Shown here: positions 55,101 to 57,647 of the stretch, piece after piece
Numbering within the stretch: position 1 is the first letter of the stretch
How the letters are laid out: the number at the start of each line of letters is the position of its first letter
Translations under genes and position numbers: made by a program
Notes under the pieces: model-generated
What the model was told of the DNA's origin: nothing
The model's database searches: none
What the model saw: the letters and a program-made list of their open reading frames with translations, nothing else
Assembly: GCA_032622095.1 (NCBI GenBank)
Contig: CP136065.1
Location: 156,927,577-156,991,576, forward strand
Length of the DNA: 64,000 bases
DNA from: Siphonodentalium dalli
Lineage: Eukaryota > Mollusca > Scaphopoda > Gadilida > Siphonodentaliidae
Direction: 5' to 3'

Positions 55101-56518
55101 TCAACAATTAAACTATAAAGTGAAGAAGAGACATACAAATTCAAAGAAATTTAAAAATTGGCAACATAATTAGTTCATTCACTTGCCCGGTCGCCAAATG
55201 TTCCATTATATCTGATTCACTTTTATAATATTTACTCTCATCGAATCTGGCAGCAGCATTGAGATTTCACACCTTCGTGTGTGCCTTCTGACCCCTTACG
55301 AAGGTTATAATTATTTATAATTATAATGAAAATGAATTTATGACTCCAGCCATTTATTCATTTTCATTATAATTACCATGTTTTTTGCATCATTCATAGA
55401 GCACATGAGTGTATTTTGCACTAATCCATGGCTCAAATTCATTCATTTGTTGTATATATTCTGTTGAGTATAAAAGGAGATGCTCCCATAAATGGCCGAA
55501 TGTAGTGTACAGTACCCATTTGAATTGCTGTTGCCTGAGGATCATATAACCTTATTATATATTAACAAACAAACCTTAGGATCATGAATGAAGGCTCCGC
55601 CCTTGCTCCCAGGAGGCATGTCGCCAGTTGTCAGGTAATTCAGGCATTCTATCACAGTCTGTTAATGGCAATAAGCAGTATTATTAGATGTACAGTAATG
55701 CCCTAAATAATCGACTGCTTAACCACAGCAGTATTATGGGTAATTTTTCAGGATTTAGTTGGAAATATGGCTTGTTGCCATTCATCGCAAAGCCCCAATA
55801 CCCCTAACCCCATTCCACATGCGGACTAATGGATGAAAATCTAGAGCGGTCGTCGCTATGCATCTTTATTAACACTATATAACTTTGAGGATTAAAATTA
55901 AGAGAAAGCAGTGCGTGAAGTTAAAATAATTTCCAGTTAAGATAACGCAATATACCTTTTCCAGACAGTCGTGCATTACTTTGTTTCCGATTTCCGGAAC
56001 TTCAATGAATACAAATGCATAAGAAGTGTTTGAACCCCAAACATTGTATTCGAGGTGGTAATTGCTATGACTTCAATGAGTCTTTGTGGAACATGTAACG
56101 TTTGTAGAAAGGTATTTCAGGTATTTATCGACTTATTTCGATGCTGGGAAAAATTTAAAAGCGAATAGTATTAGGTGTATTTTGAAGCGCAAATTGTCAT
56201 GTGGCTTTAAGTAACCAGAGATCACATATTTATTATATGTAAATAGCAATGATATTGAGTTTTTAATTATTATTCATATATTTCAGCTTTCCTGCAAACA
56301 TATCAGCGAACATATTGTGATTTTTGTACATGTAGAATATCAACAAAGCCTTAACATGAGATGAGCTGAACAAAATACAATTAACTCACAGTTTTTCCTG
56401 TACCATTTGGTCCCAATATCAAAGTGAGTGGATTGAAGAATGTGATAATTTGACGATCTTTATCATCTGGACCAAAGCTCCGCAGCCCCTGGATGCTCAT
56501 TTTCTGTATCGTTGACAT
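1033..56518 (-). CDS. RAD50: RAD50 DNA double-strand-break repair ATPase, N-terminal part (19 exons, 3' part off window)
   Basis: RAD50 is the ABC/SMC-type ATPase of the nuclear MRE11-RAD50-NBS1 complex, which binds and tethers DNA ends and activates ATM. I joined 19 minus-strand exons by reading frame and GT-AG sites: 56390-56518, 55575-55658, 54966-55067, 47881-47985, 47128-47201, 42873-42978, 41498-41566, 39411-39500, 38314-38374, 34664-34741, 33751-33827, 31952-32053, 28283-28352, 24937-25037, 23059-23163, 21546-21647, 19822-19934, 2158-2256, 1033-1119. They total 1754 nt with no internal stop. Visible hallmarks are the N-terminus [10 protein letters not shown], Walker A GPNGTGKT (residues 36-43, completed by T44) and the Q-loop FCHQEDSNW (Gln160). 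About 400 residues of Lys/Glu-rich coiled coil follow, collinear with vertebrate RAD50 as I remember it. The CxxC zinc hook, signature motif, Walker B and stop are missing only because the window ends. The gene exceeds 55 kb because its introns are full of transposons. Assignment is very firm; exact splice points are inferred. Confidence 0.97.
1337..1625. repeat. Decayed GGTGAATTTAGTGA foldback MITE
   Basis: The segments ATTCATCCTCTGGGGACCTC (1352-1371) and GAGGGTGAATTTGGTGATAC, with their inverted partner near 1574-1600, match the palindromic family best preserved at 48474-48741. This copy is diverged and sits in RAD50 intron 18. Confidence 0.6.
1908..2122. mobile_element. Palindromic CAGTAATGCCC MITE, full copy
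   Basis: The ends are CAGTAATGCCC and GGGCATTACTG. The two arms are nearly perfect inverted copies of one another and meet near 2017, at the repeated CGGAAAGCT/AGCTTCCG segment. Copies of the family elsewhere in the window are flanked by TA, which suggests a Tc1/mariner- or pogo-type origin. Confidence 0.8.
2158..2256 (-). CDS. RAD50: RAD50 exon 18
   Basis: This 99-bp exon completes a split codon and reads [20 protein letters not shown], then [12 protein letters not shown] plus two bases. It matches the vertebrate DKADKDEQIRKI region. The acceptor is GCTTCTAG and the donor GTAAGATT. Confidence 0.92.
2285..2430. mobile_element. Partial TTAA-flanked CCCTTTCAT MITE
   Basis: It starts at TTAA-CCCTTTCATCACTGGAG and shares the internal GCATTCTCTTATATATGCGAGGCT segment with copies at 21757-21962 and 48068-48314. 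The right end is not recognisable. Confidence 0.6.
2968..4261 (+). promoter_or_regulatory. 5' leader region of the transposon gene
   Basis: About 1.3 kb lies between the left terminal repeat and the start codon, with no convincing coding sequence. A TTTACTTTACAG acceptor lies 7 nt before ATG at 4262, and a good donor (GTGAGTATAC) occurs at 4121, so a 5' intron is likely. If 4121 joins 4255, an in-frame ATG at 4104 would add eight residues. No clear TATA box was identified. Confidence 0.5.
4262..6361 (+). CDS. Transposon gene exon 1 (zinc modules and central region)
   Basis: This exon has 700 codons from ATG at 4262, ending at FSK before donor GTTAGTAAG. The open frame reads on to 6712, but the tail after 6361 is AT-rich, lacks the character of the rest and is intronic. 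The homologous sequence resumes at 6841. Confidence 0.88.
4262..10072 (+). CDS. Composite transposon protein: zinc modules, candidate nuclease core, FEN1/XPG-like domain, CXC domain
   Basis: Three exons (4262-6361, 6841-7745, 8389-10072) join in frame into 1562 codons plus TAA with no disruption. Two CxxC...HxxC zinc modules are visible (C23, C26, H86, C89 and C140, C143, H192, C195). A central region follows with NDNID (D493, D496), TFDE (D664) and LGGFH (H693), which could be part of an RNase H-like catalytic core. Residues about 1155-1400 carry a FEN1/XPG pattern: IIDAMM (D1160), VFDRY (D1204), EEADTR (E1300-D1303), QDTDVLLL (D1327, D1329) and TGCDST (D1380), then a GKK helix-turn region. 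Nine cysteines at 1524-1557 resemble a tesmin/TSO1 CXC DNA-binding domain. From memory, similar multi-copy proteins are common but uncharacterised in cnidarian, molluscan and fish genomes. It is probably the mobility protein of the surrounding element; the domain functions are inference. Confidence 0.85.
6841..7745 (+). CDS. Transposon gene exon 2
   Basis: It begins [15 protein letters not shown] after acceptor CATTTTTCAG and ends in FE plus AG, before donor GTAAATAA. It has 301 codons plus two bases. Conserved-looking stretches include [19 protein letters not shown] and [14 protein letters not shown]. The acidic tail near the end (DDYEDNDD) suggests a flexible linker. Confidence 0.87.
7879..8084. 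mobile_element. Foldback MITE with TTAA duplication, nested in transposon intron 2
   Basis: It is 206 bp with ends CCCTTTCAG and CTGAAAGGG. The arms are nearly perfect inverted repeats meeting near 7985 (AGAGCTCTAACAGCTCTTTC). TTAA lies on both sides (7875-7878 and 8085-8088). TTAA plus CCCTTT ends fits a piggyBac-type origin. Insertion in an intron left the host transposon gene readable. Confidence 0.85.
8389..10072 (+). CDS. Transposon gene exon 3 (FEN1/XPG-like nuclease and CXC domain)
   Basis: It starts after acceptor AAATTTCAG, completing an Arg codon and continuing [17 protein letters not shown]. The in-frame ATG at 8594 is internal. It carries the FEN1/XPG-like acidic residues and the C-terminal cysteine cluster (C1524, C1526, C1533, C1538, C1540, C1547, C1551, C1553, C1557), ending NPNN-stop. 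No canonical AATAAA was seen immediately after the stop. Confidence 0.88.
10241..10677. mobile_element. TTAA-flanked AGGTACTCAATCCGAT MITE, copy 1
   Basis: It is 437 bp with ends AGGTACTCAATCCGAT and its inverse, flanked by TTAA on both sides. TTAA duplication with AGG ends fits a Kolobok-type or piggyBac-related origin. It is nested inside the 8.8-kb element, 170 bp past its gene's stop. Sister copies lie at 39560, 46605 and 56699. Confidence 0.85.
11143..11532. repeat. Subterminal palindrome and tandem duplication in the 8.8-kb element
   Basis: A palindrome around GCTCCGCTATACCC / GGGTACGCTATAGCGGAGC (11150-11200) is followed by two copies of an approximately 173-bp unit (from about 11190 and 11362). 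Each unit contains CACAACCTACTAGTGTGTAA and a CTCCTGTGGCCAATT box. Repeats of this kind near an end often act as transposase binding sites; that role is inferred here. Confidence 0.7.
11733..11865. repeat. Fragment homologous (inverted) to 50470-50622
   Basis: GTTGAATACTTCAGTGGAC and onward matches the reverse complement of the interior of the 5.8-kb TA-flanked element over about 130 bp. Conserved blocks include TACCATTCTCTTATC and GACAGCGACGGT. The DNA next to the 8.8-kb element is therefore itself derived from a dispersed repeat. Confidence 0.7.
11984..12956. mobile_element. hAT-type MITE with perfect 8-bp target duplication
   Basis: It is 973 bp with ends CAGTGTTCGCGCTGG and an imperfect inverse ending AGCGCGAACACTG. 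ACTATGGG is duplicated exactly at 11976-11983 and 12957-12964. An 8-bp duplication with CAGTG ends is diagnostic of the hAT superfamily. Both subterminal parts are packed with TTTAGCCAAA-type repeats, and there is no transposase. A poly-G run occurs at 12270-12280. Confidence 0.92.
12965..13925. other. RAD50 intron 17 sequence without recognised genes
   Basis: No convincing coding frame was seen. An A/T-rich low-complexity tract lies at 13685-13755, and unassigned sequence fills the rest. Confidence 0.5.
13926..14340. repeat. Two-unit dispersed repeat with terminal hairpin
   Basis: ACCTCATTTGAACAAATCTGAA occurs twice (13980 and 14133), each followed by a CAAATAT(G/A)AACCCATTCG block. A GACAGACAGATGGACGGAC tract and the inverted pair TAGCTCCACCAGAGACTT / CTCAGGTGAGCTAATAA follow. 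The layout (tandem units, GAC-rich tract, terminal hairpin ending GAGCTAA) resembles the Helitron-like non-autonomous elements elsewhere in this window. Confidence 0.6.
14396..14668. mobile_element. 273-bp TA-flanked MITE related to the 4.7-kb element
   Basis: There are 32-bp perfect inverted ends starting TTTCCTTAAAGAAAGCC, flanked by TA. The left interior (14423-14580) is nearly identical to the inverted right end of the 4.7-kb element (19200-19355). AT-rich inverted flanks extend the symmetry outward to about 14370 and 14694. It is probably a deletion derivative. Confidence 0.82.
14697..19379. mobile_element. 4.7-kb TA-flanked element with 40-bp perfect TIRs
   Basis: The ends begin TTTCCGCTAAAGGAAGCCGT, and the two 40-bp ends are exact inverted copies with TA on both sides. 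The interior has no recognisable transposase. It contains two tandem copies of an approximately 245-bp unit (15669-16160), a diverged direct duplication (17965-18215 and 18517-18752), and short open frames I cannot assign, for example 15182-15391, which reads [20 protein letters not shown]. It shares the subterminal box ACTGAACTATATGG with the 5.8-kb element at 49131. The class is not recognised. Confidence 0.82.
15669..16160. repeat. Tandem duplication, approximately 245 bp x 2
   Basis: CATGTCTCTGAGGTACCTATG starts both units (about 15676 and 15913). Each contains AT dinucleotide runs and a CCAATGGTCGGAGCCAGA block. Confidence 0.75.
19380..19483. other. Short intron 17 remnant
   Basis: Unassigned sequence lies between the 4.7-kb element and the next MITE. 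Confidence 0.4.
19484..19756. mobile_element. GGTGAATTTAGTGA foldback MITE, second copy
   Basis: AATTAGGTCCCCAGAGGGTG and inverted CACCCTCTGGGGATCT flank a CCCTGCAAAGCGAGCTAGC loop (19490-19570). A further arm, CACCCTCTGGGAACCTCATT, lies at 19720-19740. It belongs to the family at 48474-48741. Confidence 0.7.
19822..19934 (-). CDS. RAD50: RAD50 exon 17
   Basis: This 113-bp exon begins [20 protein letters not shown] and ends SNDL plus two bases. The open frame continues further upstream, so the start is inferred. The ATTCCAG acceptor gives a gap-free alignment with vertebrate RAD50 across the 16/17 junction. The donor GTATGTTAA opens the 17.6-kb intron 17. Confidence 0.88.
20099..20415 (+). 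mobile_element. tRNA-derived SINE with 13-bp target duplication
   Basis: An internal polymerase III promoter is visible: A box TGGCTCAATCGGTTAGG (20109-20125) and B box GGTTCAAATCC (20169-20179). The tail is CAATC/AATC repeats. TCAAGTAATTCTC flanks it exactly at 20086-20098 and 20416-20428. It lies in RAD50 intron 16. Confidence 0.92.
20429..21178. other. Intron 16 sequence without recognised genes
   Basis: No exon was seen. A GTGGGCTGCCGGGATGAACG / GTGGGCTGCCGGATTGAAAG direct repeat lies at 20803 and 20847. Confidence 0.4.
21179..21299. mobile_element. Deleted CAGTAATGCCC MITE, TA-flanked
   Basis: It is 121 bp with CAGTAATGCCCT and GGGCATTACTG ends and TA on both sides. It keeps only one arm of the palindrome found in the full copies. 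Confidence 0.78.
21546..21647 (-). CDS. RAD50: RAD50 exon 16
   Basis: This exon has 34 codons (residues 452-485): [20 protein letters not shown], then [15 protein letters not shown] pyrimidine-rich tract precedes the ATAG acceptor, and the donor is GTATGTAC. It aligns without gaps to the vertebrate segment around SSDRILELDQEL. Confidence 0.92.
21757..21962. mobile_element. TTAA-flanked CCCTTCAATG MITE
   Basis: It is 206 bp between TTAA sites, with right end TCATGAAAGGG-TTAA. It contains repeated, inverted TTCTTATATATGCGAGGCTC / GAGCCTCGCATATATAAGAG segments. It belongs with the copies at 2285 and 48068. Confidence 0.78.
21967..23058. other. RAD50 intron 15, left part, without recognised genes
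   Basis: No repeat family or coding sequence was recognised. The region is AT-rich. Confidence 0.4.
23059..23163 (-). CDS. RAD50: RAD50 exon 15
   Basis: This exon has 35 codons (residues 417-451): [20 protein letters not shown] and on to KMKQNKM, strongly coiled-coil. The acceptor is TTTTCCAG and the donor GTATGATA. Confidence 0.92.
23164..24936. other. RAD50 intron 14, without recognised genes
   Basis: Several short open frames exist on both strands, but none shows conserved motifs or splice structure that I can support. Confidence 0.4.
24937..25037 (-). CDS. RAD50: RAD50 exon 14
   Basis: This 101-bp exon completes the split Gly (DG|F). It reads [20 protein letters not shown] and then [13 protein letters not shown]. 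The acceptor is TTGTCAG and the donor GTTTGTTAA. Confidence 0.93.
25731..27920. mobile_element. Helitron-like (pearl-type) element with approximately 160-bp tandem array, copy 1
   Basis: It starts AATGAAAGTGTCAATGACAC (GTGTC-AAT-GACAC palindrome) followed by TGTAGCTCAAC. It ends with the hairpin AGCTCAAACTTTACAAAGTAAAGTTGAGCT-AA. Between these lie about 12 monomers of approximately 160 bp (25879-27835), each with an AAGATGGCTGCT...GCCATG segment and CGTTCCCATCTACATGTCA. Monomers alternate between an AAAGAGTAAAATCCAAG type and a GGATTGAATTTTGAAATCC type. The structure matches bivalve pearl / HINE elements as I know them. It has no coding capacity and lies in RAD50 intron 13. Confidence 0.82.
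28283..28352 (-). CDS. RAD50: RAD50 exon 13
   Basis: This 70-bp exon encodes 23 codons plus one base: [20 protein letters not shown] and then DFD. It matches the vertebrate segment ending LELDG. The acceptor is TTTTGCAG and the donor GTAAGAAA. Confidence 0.94.
28481..29942. mobile_element. Helitron-like element, copy 2, interrupted
   Basis: The same 5' end (AATGGAAGTGTCAATGACAC) and 3' hairpin (AGCTCAAATTTTG...CAAATTGAGCT-AA) as copy 1. The core has only a few diverged units (28680-29110). About 750 bp of other DNA, including a foldback at 29141-29307, interrupts it. Confidence 0.7.
29141..29307. repeat. Foldback inverted repeat, approximately 75-bp arms
   Basis: GGTGTCATGTGAGG...GATCAATATTAGGC is mirrored by GCCTAATATTCATCTCGC...CCTCACATGACACC, with a short GCGCCGTA loop. 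It is nested in the second Helitron-like element. Confidence 0.8.
30634..31908. mobile_element. pogo/Tigger-like non-autonomous element
   Basis: The left end CAGTAAAACCTCTAAAAACT and right end GGAGGGGTTTCACTG are imperfect inverted copies of the CAGT-AAACC type used by pogo elements. Right-hand subterminal repeats include TTCGGATTACAGAGG twice. TA follows the right end, but the left flank is CAA, so the target duplication is not confirmed. There is no transposase. Confidence 0.55.
31952..32053 (-). CDS. RAD50: RAD50 exon 12
   Basis: This exon has 34 codons (residues 326-359). Its coiled-coil sequence ends [29 protein letters not shown]. The acceptor is CTTCTAG and the donor GTCAGTGG. Confidence 0.93.
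32640..32975. repeat. Dispersed repeat, inverted relative to 40889-41222
   Basis: TGTAAATATTTACAATTGAG, TTTTCTATGGAGTGGTATGGTC and GCCTGAGTACTAACTTATCG recur in reverse complement at 40889-41222, with moderate divergence over about 330 bp. Confidence 0.75.
33751..33827 (-). CDS. RAD50: RAD50 exon 11
   Basis: This 77-bp exon completes the split Gly and reads [20 protein letters not shown] and then RAKLRQ. The junction with exon 10 restores a QGT motif like that of vertebrate RAD50. The acceptor is TCCTTAG and the donor GTTTGTTC. Confidence 0.93.
34056..34260. repeat. Isolated monomers of the approximately 160-bp repeat
   Basis: TGAAATCCAAGATGGCCACT and ATGACCCCAAAATGACTCGT identify roughly one and a half monomers of the pearl-type repeat, without the element ends. 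Confidence 0.75.
34356..34492. repeat. Palindrome with poly-G/poly-C ends
   Basis: GGGGGGGGGTCCGAAAAAAAATTCTGGCACGTATGCTGA is mirrored about TTAGGG near 34430. The same GGCACGTATGC segment also occurs at 33936-33948. Open frames on both strands here are artefacts of the symmetry. Confidence 0.8.
34664..34741 (-). CDS. RAD50: RAD50 exon 10
   Basis: This 78-bp exon spans a split Glu to a split Gly. It contains [20 protein letters not shown] followed by IENEFQ. The acceptor is TTTTTCAG and the donor GTAAATG. The phase matches both neighbours. Confidence 0.92.
34972..35072. repeat. Truncated CAGTAATGC MITE
   Basis: The left arm only (CAGTAATGCTCTAAAAAATT to CATCGGAAAGCTCT). It abuts the next repeat array. 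Confidence 0.7.
35073..35720. repeat. Tandem approximately 163-bp repeat (CCATATTCGAACTTGA type), array 1
   Basis: CCCATATTCGAAC(T/C)TGA recurs at 35279, 35440 and 35603. Each is followed by GATAAACTCA-AAATTTG and AAAGTTATCATC blocks. At the right end the array meets AACGAGAGGCCGATCACGAG, which also occurs at 56587. Confidence 0.8.
35721..36600. other. Intron 9 sequence, low complexity at the right
   Basis: A fragment of the GAATGCACTGG MITE lies near 35900-35930, and an A/T-homopolymer-rich tract at 36430-36600. No gene was recognised. Confidence 0.45.
36601..37470. repeat. CCATATTCGAACTTGA repeat units, array 2, with hairpin
   Basis: AGGGCCATAACTC units recur (36624, 36859). CAGACAGACAGACGGACGG at 36767-36790 is followed by the hairpin GTTTACCATACTATGGTATGGGTAAAC (36828-36854). 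Two further units lie at 37100-37400. A similar hairpin end is at 61740-61768. Confidence 0.72.
38030..38211. mobile_element. Palindromic CAGTAATGCCC MITE, TA-flanked
   Basis: It is 182 bp with CAGTAATGCCCTAAATAATC ends in inverted orientation and TA on both sides (GTA...TAT). It lies about 100 bp from RAD50 exon 9. Confidence 0.85.
38314..38374 (-). CDS. RAD50: RAD50 exon 9
   Basis: This 61-bp exon encodes residues 254-273 plus one base: [20 protein letters not shown]. The acceptor is ATTGTAG and the donor GTATAATG. It corresponds to the NRLKEIEHNL region of the vertebrate coil. Confidence 0.92.
38440..38660. repeat. Composite of two MITE fragments
   Basis: GTGTGTCATTTGCAGAATGA with GGTGAATATAGTGACACT (38440-38490) belongs to the GGTGAATTTAGTGA family. 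It runs directly into GCATATATAAGGGAATGCA and TCTTATATATATGAGGCTCC segments of the CCCTTTCATGA family. Confidence 0.65.
39411..39500 (-). CDS. RAD50: RAD50 exon 8
   Basis: This exon has 30 codons (residues 224-253). It carries coiled-coil sequence beginning [20 protein letters not shown]. The acceptor is GTTGCAG and the donor GTAATATG. It aligns without gaps to the vertebrate segment containing the SSKE motif. Confidence 0.94.
39560..40007. mobile_element. TTAA-flanked AGGTACTCAATCCGAT MITE, copy 2
   Basis: It is 448 bp between TTAA at 39556-39559 and 40008-40011. It shares CTAAATTACTATTTCTTTGG and GATATGGGGAC with the other copies. It begins 59 bp upstream of RAD50 exon 8. Confidence 0.85.
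40889..41222. repeat. Dispersed repeat, inverse of 32640-32975
   Basis: Shares TAAGTTAGTACTCAGGC, GACCACACCACTCCATAGAA and CAATTGTAAATATTTACA with the other copy in reverse complement. Confidence 0.75.
41498..41566 (-). CDS. RAD50: RAD50 exon 7
   Basis: This exon has 23 codons (residues 201-223), phase 0: [20 protein letters not shown] and then AVQ. It forms the start of the first coiled-coil arm. The acceptor is CATATAG and the donor GTTAGCT. Confidence 0.93.
42205..42872 (-). repeat. 69-bp minisatellite derived from RAD50 exon 6 and its splice donor
   Basis: About nine units directly follow exon 6 in intron 6. On the minus strand each unit is 48 bp of the exon 3' end (reading [16 protein letters not shown]) plus 21 bp of intron (GTAAGTAGTCATCAGTCTGCG). 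The period is 69 bp, an exact 23 codons, and most units keep the GTAAGTAG donor. One unit lacks 4 bp, one carries an approximately 8-bp insertion, and the leftmost is diverged. The first junction (GTCTGTTAG) has extra bases and a stop, so it is not a simple continuation of the exon. Confidence 0.93.
42873..42978 (-). CDS. RAD50: RAD50 exon 6
   Basis: This 106-bp exon completes Trp165 and encodes residues up to 200. It contains [20 protein letters not shown] and then [15 protein letters not shown] at the base of the coiled coil. The acceptor is TCTTTCAG and the donor GTAAGTAG. Its last 48 bp and the first bases of the following intron have been copied many times into a minisatellite directly downstream (42205-42872). 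Confidence 0.97.
43208..43588 (+). CDS. Unassigned plus-strand open frame in RAD50 intron 5
   Basis: The frame is open from about 43208 to the stop and reads [20 protein letters not shown], then [20 protein letters not shown]. Amino-acid composition looks protein-like, and an AACAG acceptor-like site lies at 43231-43235. There is no ATG at the start and I recognise no family. It could be an exon or remnant of a transposon or viral-type gene, or chance. Confidence 0.25.
   Translation, partial: FICYVTSSTGNLSIFIIVKNGRVPESLGNFWMNLQVKHFDDGLNKKNELKTANFISEFTDLINKYDRYQRQLIMLGYFILHYDSITNTDVVTLKFIRHDSDMTQLVSSWTQNSGLSTGLIKQGYHM
43992..45173. mobile_element. Helitron-like element, copy 3, with a different core
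   Basis: It starts AATGAAAGTTTCAATGGCAC-TGTAGCTCAAC and ends AGCTCAAACTTTACAAAGTAAAATTGAGCT-AA. The core carries units of a second type: AGGTCACCCCGAAGATCCATATGA, GTGTGCCAAAGGATTTAGTC and AAGATGGCTGCC recur at approximately 150-200-bp spacing. It lies in RAD50 intron 5. Confidence 0.8.
45249..46431. mobile_element. 1.2-kb foldback element built of nested palindromes
   Basis: The outer arms (GGCTGGATGAGGACATGGGA) are exact inverted copies. Each arm carries several TATCTCGTTTAAACGAGATA palindromes separated by GGGAAATTTTATTTTTATCTCG. Inside, ACAGTTACTAGTGGCCAGTC is inverted. It brackets about eight units (four or so in each direction) of a GCGCCGCAGGCGCTCGTATA-TAGG / CCCACCACCCCATCC repeat. 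There is no coding sequence, and open frames here arise from the symmetry. Confidence 0.9.
46605..47061. mobile_element. TTAA-flanked AGGTACTCAATCCGAT MITE, copy 3
   Basis: It is 457 bp with TTAA at 46601-46604 and 47062-47065. It ends about 66 bp from RAD50 exon 5. Confidence 0.85.
47128..47201 (-). CDS. RAD50: RAD50 exon 5: Q-loop
   Basis: This 74-bp exon encodes residues 141-164 plus two bases of Trp165. It reads [20 protein letters not shown] and then EDSN. Gln160 is the expected Q-loop glutamine that contacts Mg/ATP. The acceptor is TTTACAG and the donor GTAAGAG. Confidence 0.97.
47290..47513. repeat. 37-bp minisatellite, six units
   Basis: GGGGCTTAGAAAAAAGGTAA-CATATACATCATATACT is repeated head to tail with few changes in RAD50 intron 4. 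There is no spacer, so this is a plain tandem repeat. Confidence 0.9.
47881..47985 (-). CDS. RAD50: RAD50 exon 4
   Basis: This exon has 35 codons (residues 106-140). It contains [12 protein letters not shown] and SKCAEINNE, which are characteristic RAD50 segments before the Q-loop. The acceptor is CCAATTCAG and the donor GTATCAC. An in-frame ATG lies in the intron just upstream (48003), but homology begins at the acceptor. Confidence 0.96.
48068..48314. mobile_element. TTAA-flanked CCCTTTCATGA MITE
   Basis: It is 247 bp between TTAA sites, with ends CCCTTTCATGACGGGAGC and TCATGGAAGGG. The internal, repeatedly inverted TCTTATATATGCGAG segments are the same as at 21757 and 2285. A second broken copy ends at 48464. 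Confidence 0.82.
48474..48741. mobile_element. Double palindrome MITE (GGTGAATTTAGTGA family), best copy
   Basis: The outer ends CAAGCCTTGAAATAGTGTGT...GCAGAAT are exact inverted copies. Inside are two consecutive smaller palindromes, each CAGAGGGTGAATTTAGTGATG-CTACC...GGTAGCATCACTAAATTCACC. The nested symmetry suggests that one MITE inserted in, or duplicated within, another. Confidence 0.85.
49131..54890. mobile_element. 5.8-kb TA-flanked element in RAD50 intron 3
   Basis: The ends start TCTTGCCCACTGAACTATAT and are exact inverted copies for about 31 bp. A diverged continuation runs to about 100 bp (GAAAACGGTA, TTCTATGGTACATTTTATCA in both). TA flanks both ends. The interior (GC-richer at 51800-52450) has only short open frames and no transposase that I recognise. 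It contains a direct repeat of about 140 bp (53168-53318 and 53398-53528) and a short tandem duplication at 50573-50630. It shares the subterminal ACTGAACTATATGG box and a GTCACCTAATTTCGTG box with the 4.7-kb element. Confidence 0.8.
53168..53528. repeat. Direct repeat inside the 5.8-kb element
   Basis: GAACGCTCTTTATTGAGTCATGGTGA and GTCAAAGTCAT(G/A)GCAATTTC occur in both copies, about 220 bp apart. Confidence 0.8.
54966..55067 (-). CDS. RAD50: RAD50 exon 3
   Basis: This exon has 34 codons (residues 72-105). It contains [13 protein letters not shown] and VQRSM, matching the beta-strands of RAD50 lobe I. The acceptor is TTTGAAG and the donor GTGAGAC. The donor lies only about 75 bp from the right end of a 5.8-kb TA-flanked element that fills most of intron 3. 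Confidence 0.95.
55575..55658 (-). CDS. RAD50: RAD50 exon 2
   Basis: This exon has 28 codons (residues 44-71), phase 0 on both sides. It reads [20 protein letters not shown] and onward, directly completing Walker A (GKT|T). The acceptor is TTAACAG and the donor GTTTGTTTG. It corresponds to the helix after Walker A in the first ATPase lobe. Confidence 0.96.
55693..55795. repeat. Truncated CAGTAATGCCC MITE
   Basis: One arm (CAGTAATGCCCTAAATAATC to TTGCCATTCATCGCAAAGC) in RAD50 intron 1. The right half is missing. Confidence 0.7.
56390..56518 (-). CDS. RAD50: RAD50 exon 1: start codon and Walker A
   Basis: This exon has 43 codons from ATG at 56518. It encodes residues 1-43, including [10 protein letters not shown] and ending in the Walker A loop GPNGTGKT. 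The donor is GTGAGTTAA. The context GCCATGT fits animal initiation, and the protein start lines up with vertebrate RAD50. A TATATCAG acceptor-like site 9-10 nt before the ATG (56528-56530) hints at a 5' UTR intron, so the first transcribed exon may lie further right. Confidence 0.96.
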
Positions 56519-56698
56519 GGCGACTTACTGATATAAAGTGTAGTAGTTGTGTGAATGTGATGTACAATATTAGTTGACAATTGTAACGAGAGGCCGATCA
56601 CGATCGGCAGATGTTTAACCCATACCTTGGCGATAACGATTAGCTATTTTCATAAATCCTTACACCAACCTTTTCAACAATTCAAACCTTACTATTAA
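56519..56698 (-). promoter_or_regulatory. Sequence immediately upstream of the RAD50 start codon
   Basis: The 5' UTR should begin here, but no TATA box or CpG-rich promoter is apparent. Within 70 bp the sequence turns into AACGAGAGGCCGATCACGAT, shared with 35726, then a MITE. Repeats this close, together with the TATATCAG acceptor-like site at 56528-56530, suggest that the true promoter lies further right. Confidence 0.4.
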
Positions 56699-57099
56699 AG
56701 CTACTCGATCCGATTAAGCACCCCTCAGTTACTATTTATTTGGCTTCGGGGTAACAAATATTTTATTCAAATCGAGGAACCCATTCATCAAATTCAGAGT
56801 AAGCAGATATCAATTTTTTTAATCCATTATCTTTAACCACCTGGAATATTTAGTGGCCGTATGAAAGTCGATGAAGATGGATAACTCTAAAATCAAGTGG
56901 CTTTTTTGTGTCAGATATATGACAAAGCAGCAAACTTTCATTGTACAAAATGTTGATAAATAACAGGTTTTGGGCAATTTTATACTATAGTGGACTGTGG
57001 TTAGCATTATTTTTGGGCAATTAATCGATTCTGATAACTGAAGCGGAATTGTTGTTGGAATCTGATGATATGGGGACCATCAAATCGGATTGAGTACCT
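56699..57099. mobile_element. TTAA-flanked AGGTACTCAATCCGAT MITE, copy 4
   Basis: It is 401 bp with TTAA at 56695-56698 and 57100-57103. It is slightly shorter and more diverged internally than the other three. Confidence 0.82.
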
Positions 57100-57103
57100 T
57101 TAA

Positions 57104-57647
57104 GTTCACAAGTGGCATAAGCCTTATTGGGCACCTTCCATATGAACATGGATATGGCATTTGATTCCAACCTATAAAGTCAGTTTAAAATAGATATATA
57201 GTCTAGTCAGATTGAAAATAGATTCATTACATTGGATAGCATACTGTATGACCATGGAATGGGTAGGGTTAATTTTCTTCTAAGCTAAACATTGGAAAGA
57301 TATAATGTATGTAAACAGTGGAAATATAATTAAAGTTATGGTTAATATCTTCAAACCAATCGATACCAAAATCTATACAGGTGAAGAATGTATCAGCATT
57401 AACATGGATGCAATTATATATATAGTGATCATGTGAAAAATATCTAGTTATCACATTGTGTCAACAGGATTGGTGGAGGATGTTAATATTTTTAAGCAAA
57501 TAAACCAAATGACCCTCACTATGCAGGTTAGGGGTGTGTTATCATAAACTATGCCAAGAACTATAAACATAATCAATGGAAATATTTGAGTTATGAAATC
57601 GGATAGAATGGGGTTAATCTTACCTAAACTAATGAACTGATAAACAC
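57104..57647. other. Intergenic sequence without recognised genes
   Basis: AT-rich. Fragments such as GATACCAAAATCTATACAGG resemble the repeat at 61260-61600. Nothing coding was recognised. Confidence 0.4.
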
